Assembly (NCBI GenBank): GCA_037178625.1
Contig: CM074137.1
Location: forward strand, 558,001-622,000
Source of the DNA: Skeletonema tropicum
Lineage: Eukaryota > Bacillariophyta > Thalassiosirophyceae > Thalassiosirales > Thalassiosiraceae
Reading direction: 5' to 3'
DNA: 64,000 nt
Below the pieces are notes generated by a model. That model saw only the letters and a program-made list of their open reading frames with translations, did no database searches and was not told where the DNA came from. A program made the position numbers and the translations under genes. Below are positions 1 to 10,027 of the stretch, one piece after another. Position 1 is the first letter of the stretch, and each line of letters begins with the position of its first letter.

Positions 1-78
1 AAGGATTCGTTTTTTCCAACTAACTGCATAAATTTGAATCCGCTTCAGATCAAACACCTCTTTTAACACATATCAACT

Positions 79-3000
79 ATGAAGTTCATCAAGATCGCCG
101 CTCTCTCGCTCCTTGCGCTTTCTGGCAATGCCGTCGATGGTAAGCGTCTGAAATAAACAGGGGCGCGCAGAATGTGGCTAGGGTGGTGGTGTGGTGGTGC
201 CTGTGGCGGGTTCAGCGCGGGCCCTCGGGGCCTGTCGAGTATTGTGCCATTTTGCAGTCGGCCATTTGCAGTTTGGTTTGTTAGTAGTCTTTTTACAACA
301 GAATTCGGCTATAAAGTTGCTCTGCAATGATGTAGGTAGTGTTGGTGTAGTTGGTTAAAGAGGGGTTCGATTCCTAGCATAGAATTCTCATATTATTTAT
401 TATATTTGTGCCAACGTTCCAGTGATGACCCCTTGGTGTAGTTGGTTTGAGTGTGCATGTGAGTTTGTGAGGCACCGGGTTCGATCCCCGGGGATGGCAA
501 TCTCTTTTCATGCGTGTGAATTTGTGAGGCACCGGGTTCGATCCCCGGGGATGGCAATCTCTTTTCTGTAGACTACTTAGTAAGTCTATTCAAGAGGGAA
601 AAGCAAAATCGTTCACTGCACAATTCACTCAACAATCAAATTTGTAAAAATGTGCACTGCACAATTTTAAAGAAGCGAGCGAAGAGGGTAAGAGGGTAAC
701 ACACTTAGGGGGGAAAGTGGAGCAGACGACAATCAAACACGGAGTAGTAAATTTGTAAAAATGTGCACCGCACAATTTTAAAAAAGGAAGCGAAAGGCAG
801 AGCAGACGAAGAACAGGTACAACAAGAGAAAGTTGGAGGAGATCACTAAAACAACGTACGCAACAGCAATGAAGGGAGACTTCATTCGAGATAGGAGGGA
901 TCTGACGAACAGGATTACAAAAATCATCACCAAACCAAACAAAAAGTGGAGGAGGCGAAGAAAGATTATGAGACCCCAAGTGATTATTTCTCAGGGTAGG
1001 CATCTGCTATGTGATTAGCAAAATTGTTCACCGCACAGTCCAAAAAAGTCAATTTCTCAAGACGAAGAAATAAGACAACTAAATCGACTAACACCAGTGC
1101 AAAACCTGTATTTCTTTCTCGTACAGACCGATTTAGATGCTCAAAAAGCGGCTTTAGTACAGTCAATTTCTCGCTTTCAACAGGTACTTCTCGCTTTCTA
1201 CGTAGGAACACATACAGATCCTACAGCTGTTAGCAAATCTTGGCGGATAATCGCAGAATTTTTATTCCTACGTACAAACGTACTGAAAGCCCCTTAACTG
1301 GGGAGCTACTCTACCCGTAAAAGTTCCGTCTTTATCAATTGCGAACAACAACCGGACCATGGTAAATAATGCCTCGTATGCCATATTCCACCAAGAGACA
1401 TAAATGAACATTGTCCTATGTTTATTTCTTCTTTGCCGTCGCTTCCACCTTCGTATTCTCTCGTTTTACTCTGAGACTAAAGTTGAGCTTCTCTTCCTTC
1501 TTGAGCAAATCATTCTTGAAATCAAAGTCTTTTGCGTAGACAGTTTTCATAATGAAAGATTTGTCAAAGTCAATAGCAGCACGATGACATTTCAAAACCT
1601 TCTTCAGCGTTTCAATTCTCTTGTGCGGAATGGGTGCATCCTCACTTGAATTACCTTCTGTCTCCTTGGTATTCTTTGCCTCAATCTCCAACATCTTATA
1701 TGTCTCCATGTAACCTCTTGCCCTGGCACTGAACTTACGAATGAGATCCACAGTGAGAACCTCTCTTGAAATACACTTGTCGACCAATGCAAGGAAATCA
1801 GCAGTCGTTTTCTTTTGAGCTAATGGATGTCTTCGGTAGAGAGCTTTGGAGAATCCCCAAGAGTATTCGACACCCTCACCAGCGTATTCAGCATGGTACT
1901 TTGTTGTAATCAAGGCTCTTACTCCCAAAGATTCACAAACATATTCGAGTTGGCTTTGTTCAGACAAAAAATCCGTGCAGTTTGCAAGCAAATGCCGGAG
2001 GGAAAGCTCAGGAACCAAGTTACCCTCATCATCATACTTCATCACTTGGTAGCTGCCCTTTCTGAAGGTTGCTATATCGATCCAGCCACGTTCATACGCA
2101 ATCTGCAGAAGTCCCTTACCCTTGCCCTCCCATCCATATATCATTTTGGTGGTAGGTGTTATTTTGATATCGATACTAGACGCTTGCGCCATTTTTGCTA
2201 GCTCAGCATGTGTCATCTTCCATAACCTTATTTCTCCTTCCTTTTTCCCCCACTCGGTGTCCATCAGCTCCGATATCAGCTCTTTCTTCACCTTATGTCG
2301 CTCTTTCCTCTTGTCTTCTGGTATTTCAACCTCTCGGTCGTGCCGTTGTCTTTCACGTTCCTCTGCTGTCAGCCAAAATGGGCCGACATCTTCACTGGTG
2401 AAGTTCATCGTTTGTTCTTGACCGATAGTCACCATTGCTGGATTGGATGCATCGTAGTATGGCCCGACAAATTCCTCCTGCCGTTCAATTTTGGTGTTCC
2501 TAGCTTGCGATGGTGTCGAGTGCCAATTCTTGTTCATTTCCTTTGCATCAAGACCGTCAACACGCTTCTTTGCATGACCACTGCTCGAATCAAAAAGAAA
2601 GACATATTCATACTCATCTCCGAGTATTACTTTTACGCAATCTATTATATCTTCCGTTTGCAGGATCGTGTGGTTCCCTGTCCAGTACCCGTTCTTCCCG
2701 TATGCAAACTTAAGAATCCCAGGTGACGATTCAAGTGGTTGCTTTTTTGTGTTACCATTTACGGCAATTGCCGCTGCCTTGTCGAAGTATTCTTGATTGG
2801 CTCTAGCAGCATTAATCTCCTTCAGCTGATCTTCGGTGATAGGAATGCCCCAACCCAATTCTCTCGATTGAAACGCAGATATCATGATACCAGCACCAAC
2901 AGTCTTCGGCATAATTGCCCTCCTTCCATTCGGATCAACCCACTGGTGAGTCCGCGACAGAAAAGCATTAAAAATAGCCTCATCCTGGCCAAAGATGATG

Positions 3001-6000
3001 ACAGGTTTGTCTTCAGCTTTCTTTCTTATGCTTACTCTTCCTCCAAATGCTCCATACTTATCGTTTGCAATCTTCTGCAGACGCACGTGTTTGTCCACAT
3101 GAAACTCAAAGTATACTTTTTCATCAACTCCCTTGAACTTATAAGCAACCTTATCTAACATGTCCTTCGCCTTCTCGCCATCTTTGTCATCTTCGAGCGC
3201 TGTTTTCAAATCGTCAAATTCGGTCTGTGACAAATGAACCCATCGATGAGATCGTGGTTCAAGCACTGATAGATATTCGTCTGTTAACCGAGACCGATGC
3301 TCTATCTGTTCGGCATACTCATGGCCATCAACGTAGTAGCATTTCTTTGACACCTCTCGTTTGAAACCAAGGTATCCGACCCACCTCCCAACCGTTGAGT
3401 ATGATGGTGGATTTTTGAGATATCTGTCAACCAGTTGAAATTCTTCTGAGTCTTCGGTAAAGTTGATGTTGGTTTTCACCTCTTCATTTAGTTGCTTTAT
3501 CATTGTTGTGTTAAAATGTTCCCTCAGCAATTCAACGCTGAAATGTTCCAGATGGTCAAGTATGAAGTTTGACACATCTACTGCTGCTGTCGGAAATACC
3601 TCAAATAGTGTAGGCTTTCGTTTGATACCATTGGCGACGTAGGGGTTGGGGTTTGGAAATTGATGATTAACGCGGAAGATACGGTTCCAATTCATGATTG
3701 TCCTACCAGTTGCTGCATTGAACAGTGTTAAATCATTGAGCAGCCTTGCCGCTTTGTCGCAACAAGCTTGGAATGGAAACCCAACTCGATACTCGGCAAG
3801 TGCTATTGAATACGCAACCCTGAGGTATAAACATTTATTGCGTAAGTCAAATAAGGCATGCTTTGTCAATTTACTATCTTCGTGCAAGTCAATGACGCCT
3901 GCTTCTTCGTATCCATTTGCTGATTGCCCCACCAGTGTAAGTGATTCAACCAATTGCACTAGTCCGTTGTACACATCGGCACCTTCGTCAAATCCGAAGA
4001 GAGCTGCTGCTTCAGGTGACTGCCATATAATATTCGGAGTCTGGTTGTTGCTGCTGTTATCCCCGTCTATATCGCCACTGCTGTTGTTATTGTCGTCGTC
4101 TTCATCTTCATCTTCGTCGTCAACTTGATTATTCTCATCCTCTAATCTACCCACGTTGGTGACGAATGGCACGAGAGGGCTCTGCTGCTGCTCAACTAGT
4201 CGTTGCGAGCGCCTTGTTCTTTTTTGTGGAGTAGGAGTAATTGGTGCAGCCGCTGATGATTTTGTTGCTTCTTTACGTTTGTTCTCATTATTTTTGTTCT
4301 TCTTCTTACCAGCGCATCCATCGTCGGGAAATGATACTTGCTCCGGCTTGTTGCAAGATCGCTGCCGATTATTAGTTGCACTGTAACTCTGTATATGTTC
4401 TATTTCTGTGCACAATAACTCTGCTGCGCGTATTGGTTCGTTGGGCACTTTCTCTCCCTTTCCAAAGTAGTAATAGTGCACCATCCGGCGTAATGACGAA
4501 TTGAATGGACATGATGTTGTGAAATTTTTGTGGTATATCTTGTGTACATTGCTGCTGTTGAAAGGTCCGGCTGCCTTGTTCAGACGCTGCACGAGTTTGT
4601 TCCGTAAGGTATTGTCTTTATCTACATTCGTATAGTGTCTGTGCAATATCTCTACCAACGACTGGTCGCAAATCCACCTGCCGCGATAAGTGTCACTTTT
4701 ACTGATGAGCCGTGTGAAAAGGTATTCAAAAAGTGTATTACCATCGTTCATGATTACAATCTTTAGTCAACCTAATTGGCTATTTTGGATCTAGACATGC
4801 AAGAGAGGTTAATTTATCCTTTTGGTTGAGCAAATATCCAACTTGTTGTGCGTAGTACGCTCCGGAATTTGGCCATGGTTGGCATCTTTTTGCGCGGAGT
4901 GGCTCTTGTTGAGGGGTGAGTTGGGAGAAATCGGCCCAATGGGTTTTTATAAGACTCACTACGTCATTTGTACCTAACATACGTAGGAATTCGAAACTTG
5001 AACGGCTATCCGAAAATCCGTGAAAACAGCTGTACACCGGTAGGCTCTACCGAGGACTCTACGTGTCATCCAGGTAAACCTTCTCACTAAAATTCACATA
5101 TACTGATTCCTCCCTTAAACCCTGTAGAAAATTTTGGCTGAATAATTCTGAATTTCCTACCTGTAATAGAAGGGCACCTGTGGCCCCCTATTACGCTGCT
5201 CTGCGCTCCATGAACAGGGGCCCCGAGGGCCGACCGTTTGAGATGAAGTTGGAAGTTGAAATACTAATTCCTATGTAGACGCATCGATAGTTGGCGCCAA
5301 AACGGCGGAAAAAAGGCACCTGTGGCCCCCTATTACGCTGCTCTGCGCTCCATGAACAGGGGCCCCGAGGGCCGATAATTTTGGCAGTATCTTTGTATAT
5401 CATTTTTTGTTAGGTGATTCATTGCTGCTCCGCTGACCCTCCGACCCTTCTTATTCACTCACACACTCATGTTGTGTTTTACTTTTCTTTCAACTCATTT
5501 AGGGTTAGGGTTCGAAGATTTTCCTGGAGTCAGCATATCTTGCAACAATGCCTTGTATGCAGTCAGCAATTGTGTCTTCCATGGTCCAACTGATGATTCT
5601 GACTTTTTCAAGGCTGGTGCGAAAGCCAGAGAGTGCCTCAACACTGCTGCGGATGACGCCGCTAAAAAAGCATGTCTTAAGCCTTTGTTCGACATCGCTG
5701 CAGAAGGTTGTTCTGGTCTCACCACATGGGCTAAGTCATACCCCTGTGACCTGGAGATTTCTCCTGATCTCGAGGATGCAGCTGCCCTCTTGGAAGACAA
5801 AGAAGAGGACAAATTCATCGCTGTCGATGGTAAGTGTATGCGTCTGAGATGTTTGGGGGGTATATCATCATTTATCCTTTTGTGAGGTGCACAAGCACAA
5901 TTGCCTCTTCTTCTTCTCCTCTACCTCTACATCCTTGTCACAATATGTTTTATTGCTGCTTCGCTGACCCGACGCTTCTCATGTTGTTATTCTTCCACTT

Positions 6001-6103
6001 CCACTCTAACATTCGTGCGTTACTGCTCTTTAATTCTCTTCTGCTTGAAGAGCTTGAGCTCGATACTAAAGCTTATGCGTACAAACTCCGTGGCCGTCAG
6101 TAA
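79..6103 (+). CDS. Small secreted protein, three exons, with a 5.4-kb first intron
   Basis: I infer three exons: 79-139, 5509-5829 (5503 is an equally good acceptor) and 6051-6103. All junctions are GT-AG and phase 1 and keep one frame, giving about 144 residues. Exon 1 encodes a start Met, MKFIK and a hydrophobic stretch ending ALSGNAVDG, a clear signal peptide. Exon 2 encodes a small Cys-containing domain (CNNALYAVSNC, AAEGCSGL, SYPCDL) followed by an acidic linker; exon 3 ends in KLRGRQ. I do not recognise the family. Both donors sit in the same context, GTCGATG|GTAAG, and both introns then contain GCGTCTGA, so the two intron starts may be related. Intron 1 holds the antisense transposase at 1422-4751, a SINE-like unit and 61-bp repeats. 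The model rests on splice logic alone, and exon 1 could instead belong to another gene. Confidence 0.6.
343..566 (+). repeat. tRNA-like SINE sequence with repeated Pol III boxes
   Basis: Two tRNA-like segments lie close together. The first has an A-box-like TGGTGTAGTTGG near 343 and a B-box GGTTCGATTCC at 364-374. The second repeats the A-box at about 433-444 and carries GGGTTCGATCCC near 477. The second segment's 3' part is then duplicated in tandem with a 57-bp period (about 456-508 and 513-565), each copy ending in a TCTCTTTT Pol III-type terminator. The acceptor stem pairs only partly (CCCC with GGGG), so this is a tRNA-derived retroposon rather than a working tRNA gene. Confidence 0.5.
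638..782. repeat. 34-bp direct repeat pair in intron 1
   Basis: A 34-bp sequence containing TGTAAAAATGTGCACTGCAC occurs at 638-671 and, with one change (ACTGC to ACCGC), at 749-782. A related core (GTTCACCGCACA) recurs near 1026. These could be subterminal repeats of the transposon whose transposase starts downstream, but I found no partner on its other side. Confidence 0.45.
1422..4751 (-). CDS. IS630/Tc1-mariner-related DDE transposase, 1109 aa
   Basis: One uninterrupted frame. The N-terminal third is basic and then strongly acidic low complexity (runs of D, E and N). It is followed by the family's helix region with YYVDGHE. The catalytic part shows the large eukaryotic group of this superfamily: QDEAIF (Asp590), FDSSSGH (Asp721) and a C-terminal VEYSWG (Glu962), in the spacing expected for D-D-E, with PKTVGAGIMISAF between the first two. 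It probably binds its own element ends and cuts and pastes DNA in the nucleus. The length, with no stop or shift, suggests recent activity. It lies antisense inside the inferred intron 1 of the small secreted protein gene. I could not identify terminal inverted repeats or a TA duplication. TTCCTACGTA-containing sequences lie on both sides (about 1264 and 4982, inverted) but are too short to define the ends. Confidence 0.85.
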   Translation of the reverse strand: MNDGNTLFEYLFTRLISKSDTYRGRWICDQSLVEILHRHYTNVDKDNTLRNKLVQRLNKAAGPFNSSNVHKIYHKNFTTSCPFNSSLRRMVHYYYFGKGEKVPNEPIRAAELLCTEIEHIQSYSATNNRQRSCNKPEQVSFPDDGCAGKKKNKNNENKRKEATKSSAAAPITPTPQKRTRRSQRLVEQQQSPLVPFVTNVGRLEDENNQVDDEDEDEDDDNNNSSGDIDGDNSSNNQTPNIIWQSPEAAALFGFDEGADVYNGLVQLVESLTLVGQSANGYEEAGVIDLHEDSKLTKHALFDLRNKCLYLRVAYSIALAEYRVGFPFQACCDKAARLLNDLTLFNAATGRTIMNWNRIFRVNHQFPNPNPYVANGIKRKPTLFEVFPTAAVDVSNFILDHLEHFSVELLREHFNTTMIKQLNEEVKTNINFTEDSEEFQLVDRYLKNPPSYSTVGRWVGYLGFKREVSKKCYYVDGHEYAEQIEHRSRLTDEYLSVLEPRSHRWVHLSQTEFDDLKTALEDDKDGEKAKDMLDKVAYKFKGVDEKVYFEFHVDKHVRLQKIANDKYGAFGGRVSIRKKAEDKPVIIFGQDEAIFNAFLSRTHQWVDPNGRRAIMPKTVGAGIMISAFQSRELGWGIPITEDQLKEINAARANQEYFDKAAAIAVNGNTKKQPLESSPGILKFAYGKNGYWTGNHTILQTEDIIDCVKVILGDEYEYVFLFDSSSGHAKKRVDGLDAKEMNKNWHSTPSQARNTKIERQEEFVGPYYDASNPAMVTIGQEQTMNFTSEDVGPFWLTAEERERQRHDREVEIPEDKRKERHKVKKELISELMDTEWGKKEGEIRLWKMTHAELAKMAQASSIDIKITPTTKMIYGWEGKGKGLLQIAYERGWIDIATFRKGSYQVMKYDDEGNLVPELSLRHLLANCTDFLSEQSQLEYVCESLGVRALITTKYHAEYAGEGVEYSWGFSKALYRRHPLAQKKTTADFLALVDKCISREVLTVDLIRKFSARARGYMETYKMLEIEAKNTKETEGNSSEDAPIPHKRIETLKKVLKCHRAAIDFDKSFIMKTVYAKDFDFKNDLLKKEEKLNFSLRVKRENTKVEATAKKK
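5173..5375. repeat. Two identical 61-bp GC-rich hairpin repeats
   Basis: Copies at 5173-5233 and 5315-5375 appear identical, 81 bp apart. Each can fold through GGCCCCCT against AGGGGCC and ends CCCCGAGGGCCGA. The inverse of that end (GGGCCCTCGGGGCC) occurs once near 219-232, at the other side of the intron. The repeats may therefore mark the outer part of the transposon or an older element. Confidence 0.6.
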
Positions 6104-7252
6104 AGAGATTACTGCTGCAATGAGAACGAGCATGTTGGGGGACAGATATAATAAACGACGCTACTACCGTGTGAAGACTTTGGCATTTTGGCTACTCAGT
6201 TTGTTTCCATTTTCATGCTTTGGCTATAGTATTTGAGGTATTCTATGATCTAAATATTAGCGTCACCATCTATTAGGTACCACTGTCTTAAGAGTCATTT
6301 CTTTCCACTCAATCATATGTCATCATAAGGCAATATCTCAAAATCATATACAGAGAGAATGTTCCAAAAGAACACCGCCTCTCCTCATAGGTCGGTACAC
6401 ACGTGAGTTATGCTGCAGCCATGGTTAATATTTGATGTCCCGTATTATTGAACCCCCCCCTTTTGTTTTGAGAGCCAATCCAAGTCGAAGATCTTGCAGA
6501 ACAATAGCAATATGCAGAACCAACACTGCCTTAAATACTAGAAGAAGATTGTATATAGTATCCCTACCTCCAGGATGCATTCCTTCGGCCAGATCTTTTA
6601 TGCGTTGTTGCATGCATTACATTCACACGTGCTCCTGAGCAAGAAGGATCTCATCTTTGACTTCTCAGCCAGCACACATCATCGTGATCTCTTTATGTCT
6701 GCGCTCATCATATATACAAGCGAGCACGATGTTGCTTACGCTTACGTCAAGAAGTTTAGGCGCCGCTATCTAGCCTATCAGGAAGCAGCACCTCACAAAC
6801 TGACAACCAGCAAGGAACGTGCTTGCTGTTCCGAAATCTTCTTATTAGCGTTAGAGCTGTTCTTTCTAACGATCAAAGTATGTATGATGGGCTGATTAGA
6901 ACATCAACATGACCATGCATGAACGACGGTGCGATGTGCGATTCACTTGACATCTATCTATCGTCAACGCAATGTCCACCCCTCTGCGGATATCCAATAC
7001 TGGTCTTTAGGAACATTTATCTTCGGATCAATCCTTATTGATAAAAATGCGTTGGGGTATGAATATTCTTCACAGAGATGACGATTTTCAAAACTTCCCC
7101 CCTCATTTTCATTTTTGAAAATAAACCCACAACCACAACGTATGTATGATAGTATTGGTATTGTACAACGCATCTTGTCTCGCAGTATCGATATCGATGT
7201 GTTGGCTGATAGTTATATTATATAGTGTGTAGTTGTGAACCGCCGGCCAGCC
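6104..7252. other. Non-coding stretch between the secreted protein and the SANT gene
   Basis: Open frames here are short, overlap on both strands and resemble no family I know. The last 60 bases are AT-rich (TATATTATATAG near 7214) and probably belong to the promoter of the gene starting at 7253. I see no RNA gene or TIR element. Confidence 0.5.
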
Positions 7253-8515
7253 ATGTCAGAAGAGATCACAAAGGGCAGCATAGTAGTAGTCGAAAGCCGC
7301 ACATGGCCAGGCTCAAATAAACCCGGGGGTGTCGCTCGAGTAACCGCCGTCCACAACGAGACGGGCATTCCGATTCCGAAAAAAAAGTACGACGTTTCCT
7401 ATGTGCTGGGTGGCAAAGAAAAGGGTGTGGAGGAGGAATATGTCCGGCTGCAGTCATCATCATCATCAATAGCTGGGGGTGGTGGTACTAATAGTACTAA
7501 TTTGCACATATCCACATCCACAGCATCATTCGCTCTCTCGGCCAGTCCACTACAGACACCGCGCAGTATCGATGAGTCCACCACTACCAGAAAAGAAGAA
7601 TCACCAGTCAATGGTGACGAAGACCCTAACTTGATCGACGAGAAACGAAAGCGCAAGAATAGTATCCAGGAAGATATATTGATGCACCCCGGATCTAGAA
7701 ATAGTTCGTACAATTCACTCGGTGCAGGGAAACAAGATATGGAAGAACAACCGCTGCCGCTGGTGAAAAAGAGAAAGATCCTCCATGAGGCAGAGGCAGA
7801 GGCAGAAACTAGTCATGATGATGACTCGGCTGTATCGTCATCTTCATCATTGCACAATCATCATAAAACTGCCATTTGGTCGGCAAGAAAACATTTGGAA
7901 ATCAAGGACAAGAAAAAATCATCTTCCACCAACAACATTAACATTACTGAAAATAACCAAGATCAGGGCAACAAATCAGCAAAAGAACAACAACAACAAG
8001 ATGCAGCAGCAGCAGTAGTATCTCTCAAGCGATGGCGTTCCCATCAAATAGCCGAAGATTACATCAGTCTAGCCTCCGCCATGGTCCTACCACCCACACG
8101 AACAGCCACCACTCACCATCATCTCAACAACACCTTTGGCTATACTCCCCACCTAGGTCAATACCCCATCGAACAAGTTACAGCCTTGGGGTATCTAACC
8201 TCCCCCCTCCGACGACCCACCGTTATTGAAAAATGGTCCCCCTATGAAATTGCCACCTTTGAGGCAGCACTGGCATTACATGGGAAGCACTTCCATCAGG
8301 TACAAAAATGGATCAAGACGAAAAATACCAAGGAGGTGATTGAATTTTATTATATTTGGAAGAAGACTAGTCATTATAGGAGGTGGAAGAGTTCGTTTTG
8401 TGAAGAGATGGAGGAGAGTGTTTGTAGTAGTAGTAGTGGTGGTGGTGGTGGTGATGATTGTGGTGTGGGGGAGGAGGATGGGATGAGTGTGGTGGAGGGG
8501 AAGAAGAGTGAGTGA
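7253..8515 (+). CDS. SANT/Myb-domain chromatin protein with N-terminal Tudor-like domain
   Basis: A single exon of 420 aa. The ATG at 7253 is preferred because the frame upstream has only a GTG. Residues 1-66 form a small beta-rich module (VVVESRTWPGSNKPGG, YDVSYVLGG, EEEYVRLQ) of Tudor/agenet character. A long Ser/Asn/Gln-rich linker follows with basic nuclear signals (KRKRK, KKRK). Residues about 325-382 form a SANT domain (WSPYEIATFEAALALHGK, VIEFYYIWKKT) closest to the MIER/CoREST type, which recruits or activates histone deacetylases. The tail is Ser/Gly-rich and acidic. The role as a nuclear chromatin cofactor is inferred from the domains. It lies 252 bp from the convergent RanBP1 gene. 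Confidence 0.8.
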   Translation: MSEEITKGSIVVVESRTWPGSNKPGGVARVTAVHNETGIPIPKKKYDVSYVLGGKEKGVEEEYVRLQSSSSSIAGGGGTNSTNLHISTSTASFALSASPLQTPRSIDESTTTRKEESPVNGDEDPNLIDEKRKRKNSIQEDILMHPGSRNSSYNSLGAGKQDMEEQPLPLVKKRKILHEAEAEAETSHDDDSAVSSSSSLHNHHKTAIWSARKHLEIKDKKKSSSTNNINITENNQDQGNKSAKEQQQQDAAAAVVSLKRWRSHQIAEDYISLASAMVLPPTRTATTHHHLNNTFGYTPHLGQYPIEQVTALGYLTSPLRRPTVIEKWSPYEIATFEAALALHGKHFHQVQKWIKTKNTKEVIEFYYIWKKTSHYRRWKSSFCEEMEESVCSSSSGGGGGDDCGVGEEDGMSVVEGKKSE

Positions 8516-8767
8516 TGAATGAATGAGTGTGGTGGTGCATAATAATAATGTCAAAAGTCAATTTTGTTAGTACATAGTTGTAACCGATTGTCTTAGTAGG
8601 TTTAAGAGATGATGATCTATCTCATGCTTAAAGATATGGTTGTGTGAATCGAAAGCACTGGAGAGTCTTCCATGATCAGTGTGTTGATGTTGTGTTATAT
8701 TTCACACTATAAGTAAGTCTCTACCCTCTCAAGAAAACTAAAATACACACAATCAATCAATATCAAT

Positions 8768-10027
8768 CTACTCTTCATCACCAGTCTTTAACCCACTCAA
8801 AGCCTCCGCAGCCTCATCCGCCTCCCCACCCTCATCCGGCTTATCCTCCCCCGCCAACAAACTCTCCATCTCCTTCTGATACTTCTCATAAGTTTCCTTA
8901 AACTCCGTCGCAACATCCGAATTGGCAAATCTCAACGCAAACACCTTCTCCTCCAACTCCCCCTCCGCAAAGTCATATGCACTCCACACCCACGAACGAT
9001 CACTCCCCGCATTCGGTTCCAACTTGATCCGCGGATCAAGCGCATGATTGGCAATAACCTTCATCGTTTTTTCCTGCCGCATTAGGAAGCGGATGCGTTG
9101 ATGTTCTCGGTGGCGGAGGATGCGGGCCTCGCCGATGCCGCGTTCGCGCCAGGTTTTGTTGCCCGTGCCCTTGTCGAGGAGGGTTTCGCCGTAGATGAAG
9201 AGTTTGGAGCGGTAGGAGCAGAGGGTTTCTTCGTCTTCTTCGCCGGATTTGACTTCTACTTCTTCTAGCTTTACCTACGTGATGGTGTCGTATGATTTGA
9301 GTGATTGGATGGATGATTTGATGGATGATTTGATGGATAATTGATGTTATTGTGATAGTAGAGATGTATTTTTTCGAGTGTGATTCATTCATAAGAGAAT
9401 TGTGCAGGATTTTGGATTGACAATGCAATGAAAGAAACAGTAATGGATGAGACAATTCATTTGAAATAATGAGGCACATGATGTGAAAAAAAAAACATGA
9501 TTTTCAAGAGACAAGTCCATCGTCCACCAATCAACCAAGCCGCAGAACCAAAGTTTGGCGGCCCCCTTTTCTTCACAAGAACCTATATCAACAATAATGC
9601 AATCCGTGTTTGTCAATCGTTATAAATTGAGTGAATAGAGGCACCGAGATACGCCGAAAGAAAAAAGATTTCTAAAAACTGTCATTGGATGTAAAATAAT
9701 AGTGACCGACGCCTGCGTCCAAATGAATTAATTCGATCTTCGCATCTCTACCAAAACACAATTATGAGTCCACCTCAGTCTTCCAGCTTACAGCAGGGGC
9801 TACGAAATGACCATTGATCCATCTAGATTCGCTCAGCCTTCCACATTTTCACAAATGTTATTTCATATTTTTCTCGCCCCCCGCCCCCCCCAGTAAATTA
9901 AGGAACTCACCACCGGTTCAAAAGTAGCCGTACTCTCCTCCTCCTTTACTTTATCTTCCTCCTCCTTTTTTGGCTCCTCCTCCACCTTGGGAGTCTCTGT
10001 GGGCTTTGTCTCTTGGTCGTCCGACAT
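8768..10027 (-). CDS. RanBP1: Ran-binding protein 1, two exons
   Basis: Exon 1 is 10027-9911 (39 codons) and exon 2 is 9274-8768. The 636-bp intron has GTGAG/TAG borders and phase 0, giving 207 aa. Exon 1 is acidic (MSDDQETKPTETP) and ends in FEPV, the usual entry to a RanBD. Exon 2 continues with VEVKSGEEDEETL, the TWRERGIG and GEARILRHRE segments, IRFLMRQEKT and SDRSWVWSAYDFAEG, which together cover a complete Ran-binding domain. The tail is acidic. RanBP1 binds Ran-GTP in the cytoplasm and helps RanGAP release it from karyopherins, which links it to the importin at 33 kb. The intron holds a short ATGGATGATTTG tandem repeat near 9305-9345. Confidence 0.9.

Noticed and set aside
345..374. 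Functional tRNA gene
   Set aside because: A- and B-box-like sequences exist, but acceptor and anticodon stems do not pair properly.
629..1297. Several 60-124 aa frames on both strands in the left intron
   Set aside because: They overlap repeats and each other, have low-complexity translations and no conserved pattern.
4780..5037. 85-aa minus frame just upstream of the transposase, as a possible first exon
   Set aside because: No splice pair keeps it in frame with the transposase, which already has its own ATG.
5499..5510. TTTAGGGTTAGGG as a telomeric repeat
   Set aside because: Only two units, and it coincides with the splice acceptor; chance is likely.
6425..6895. Frames of 62-106 aa near 6.5 kb as small genes
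   Set aside because: Both strands are open, with no family resemblance and no promoter or splice support.
9036..9616. 147-aa minus frame overlapping RanBP1 exon 2 and intron
   Set aside because: It is a shadow of RanBP1 in another frame; the RanBD frame is clearly the coding one.
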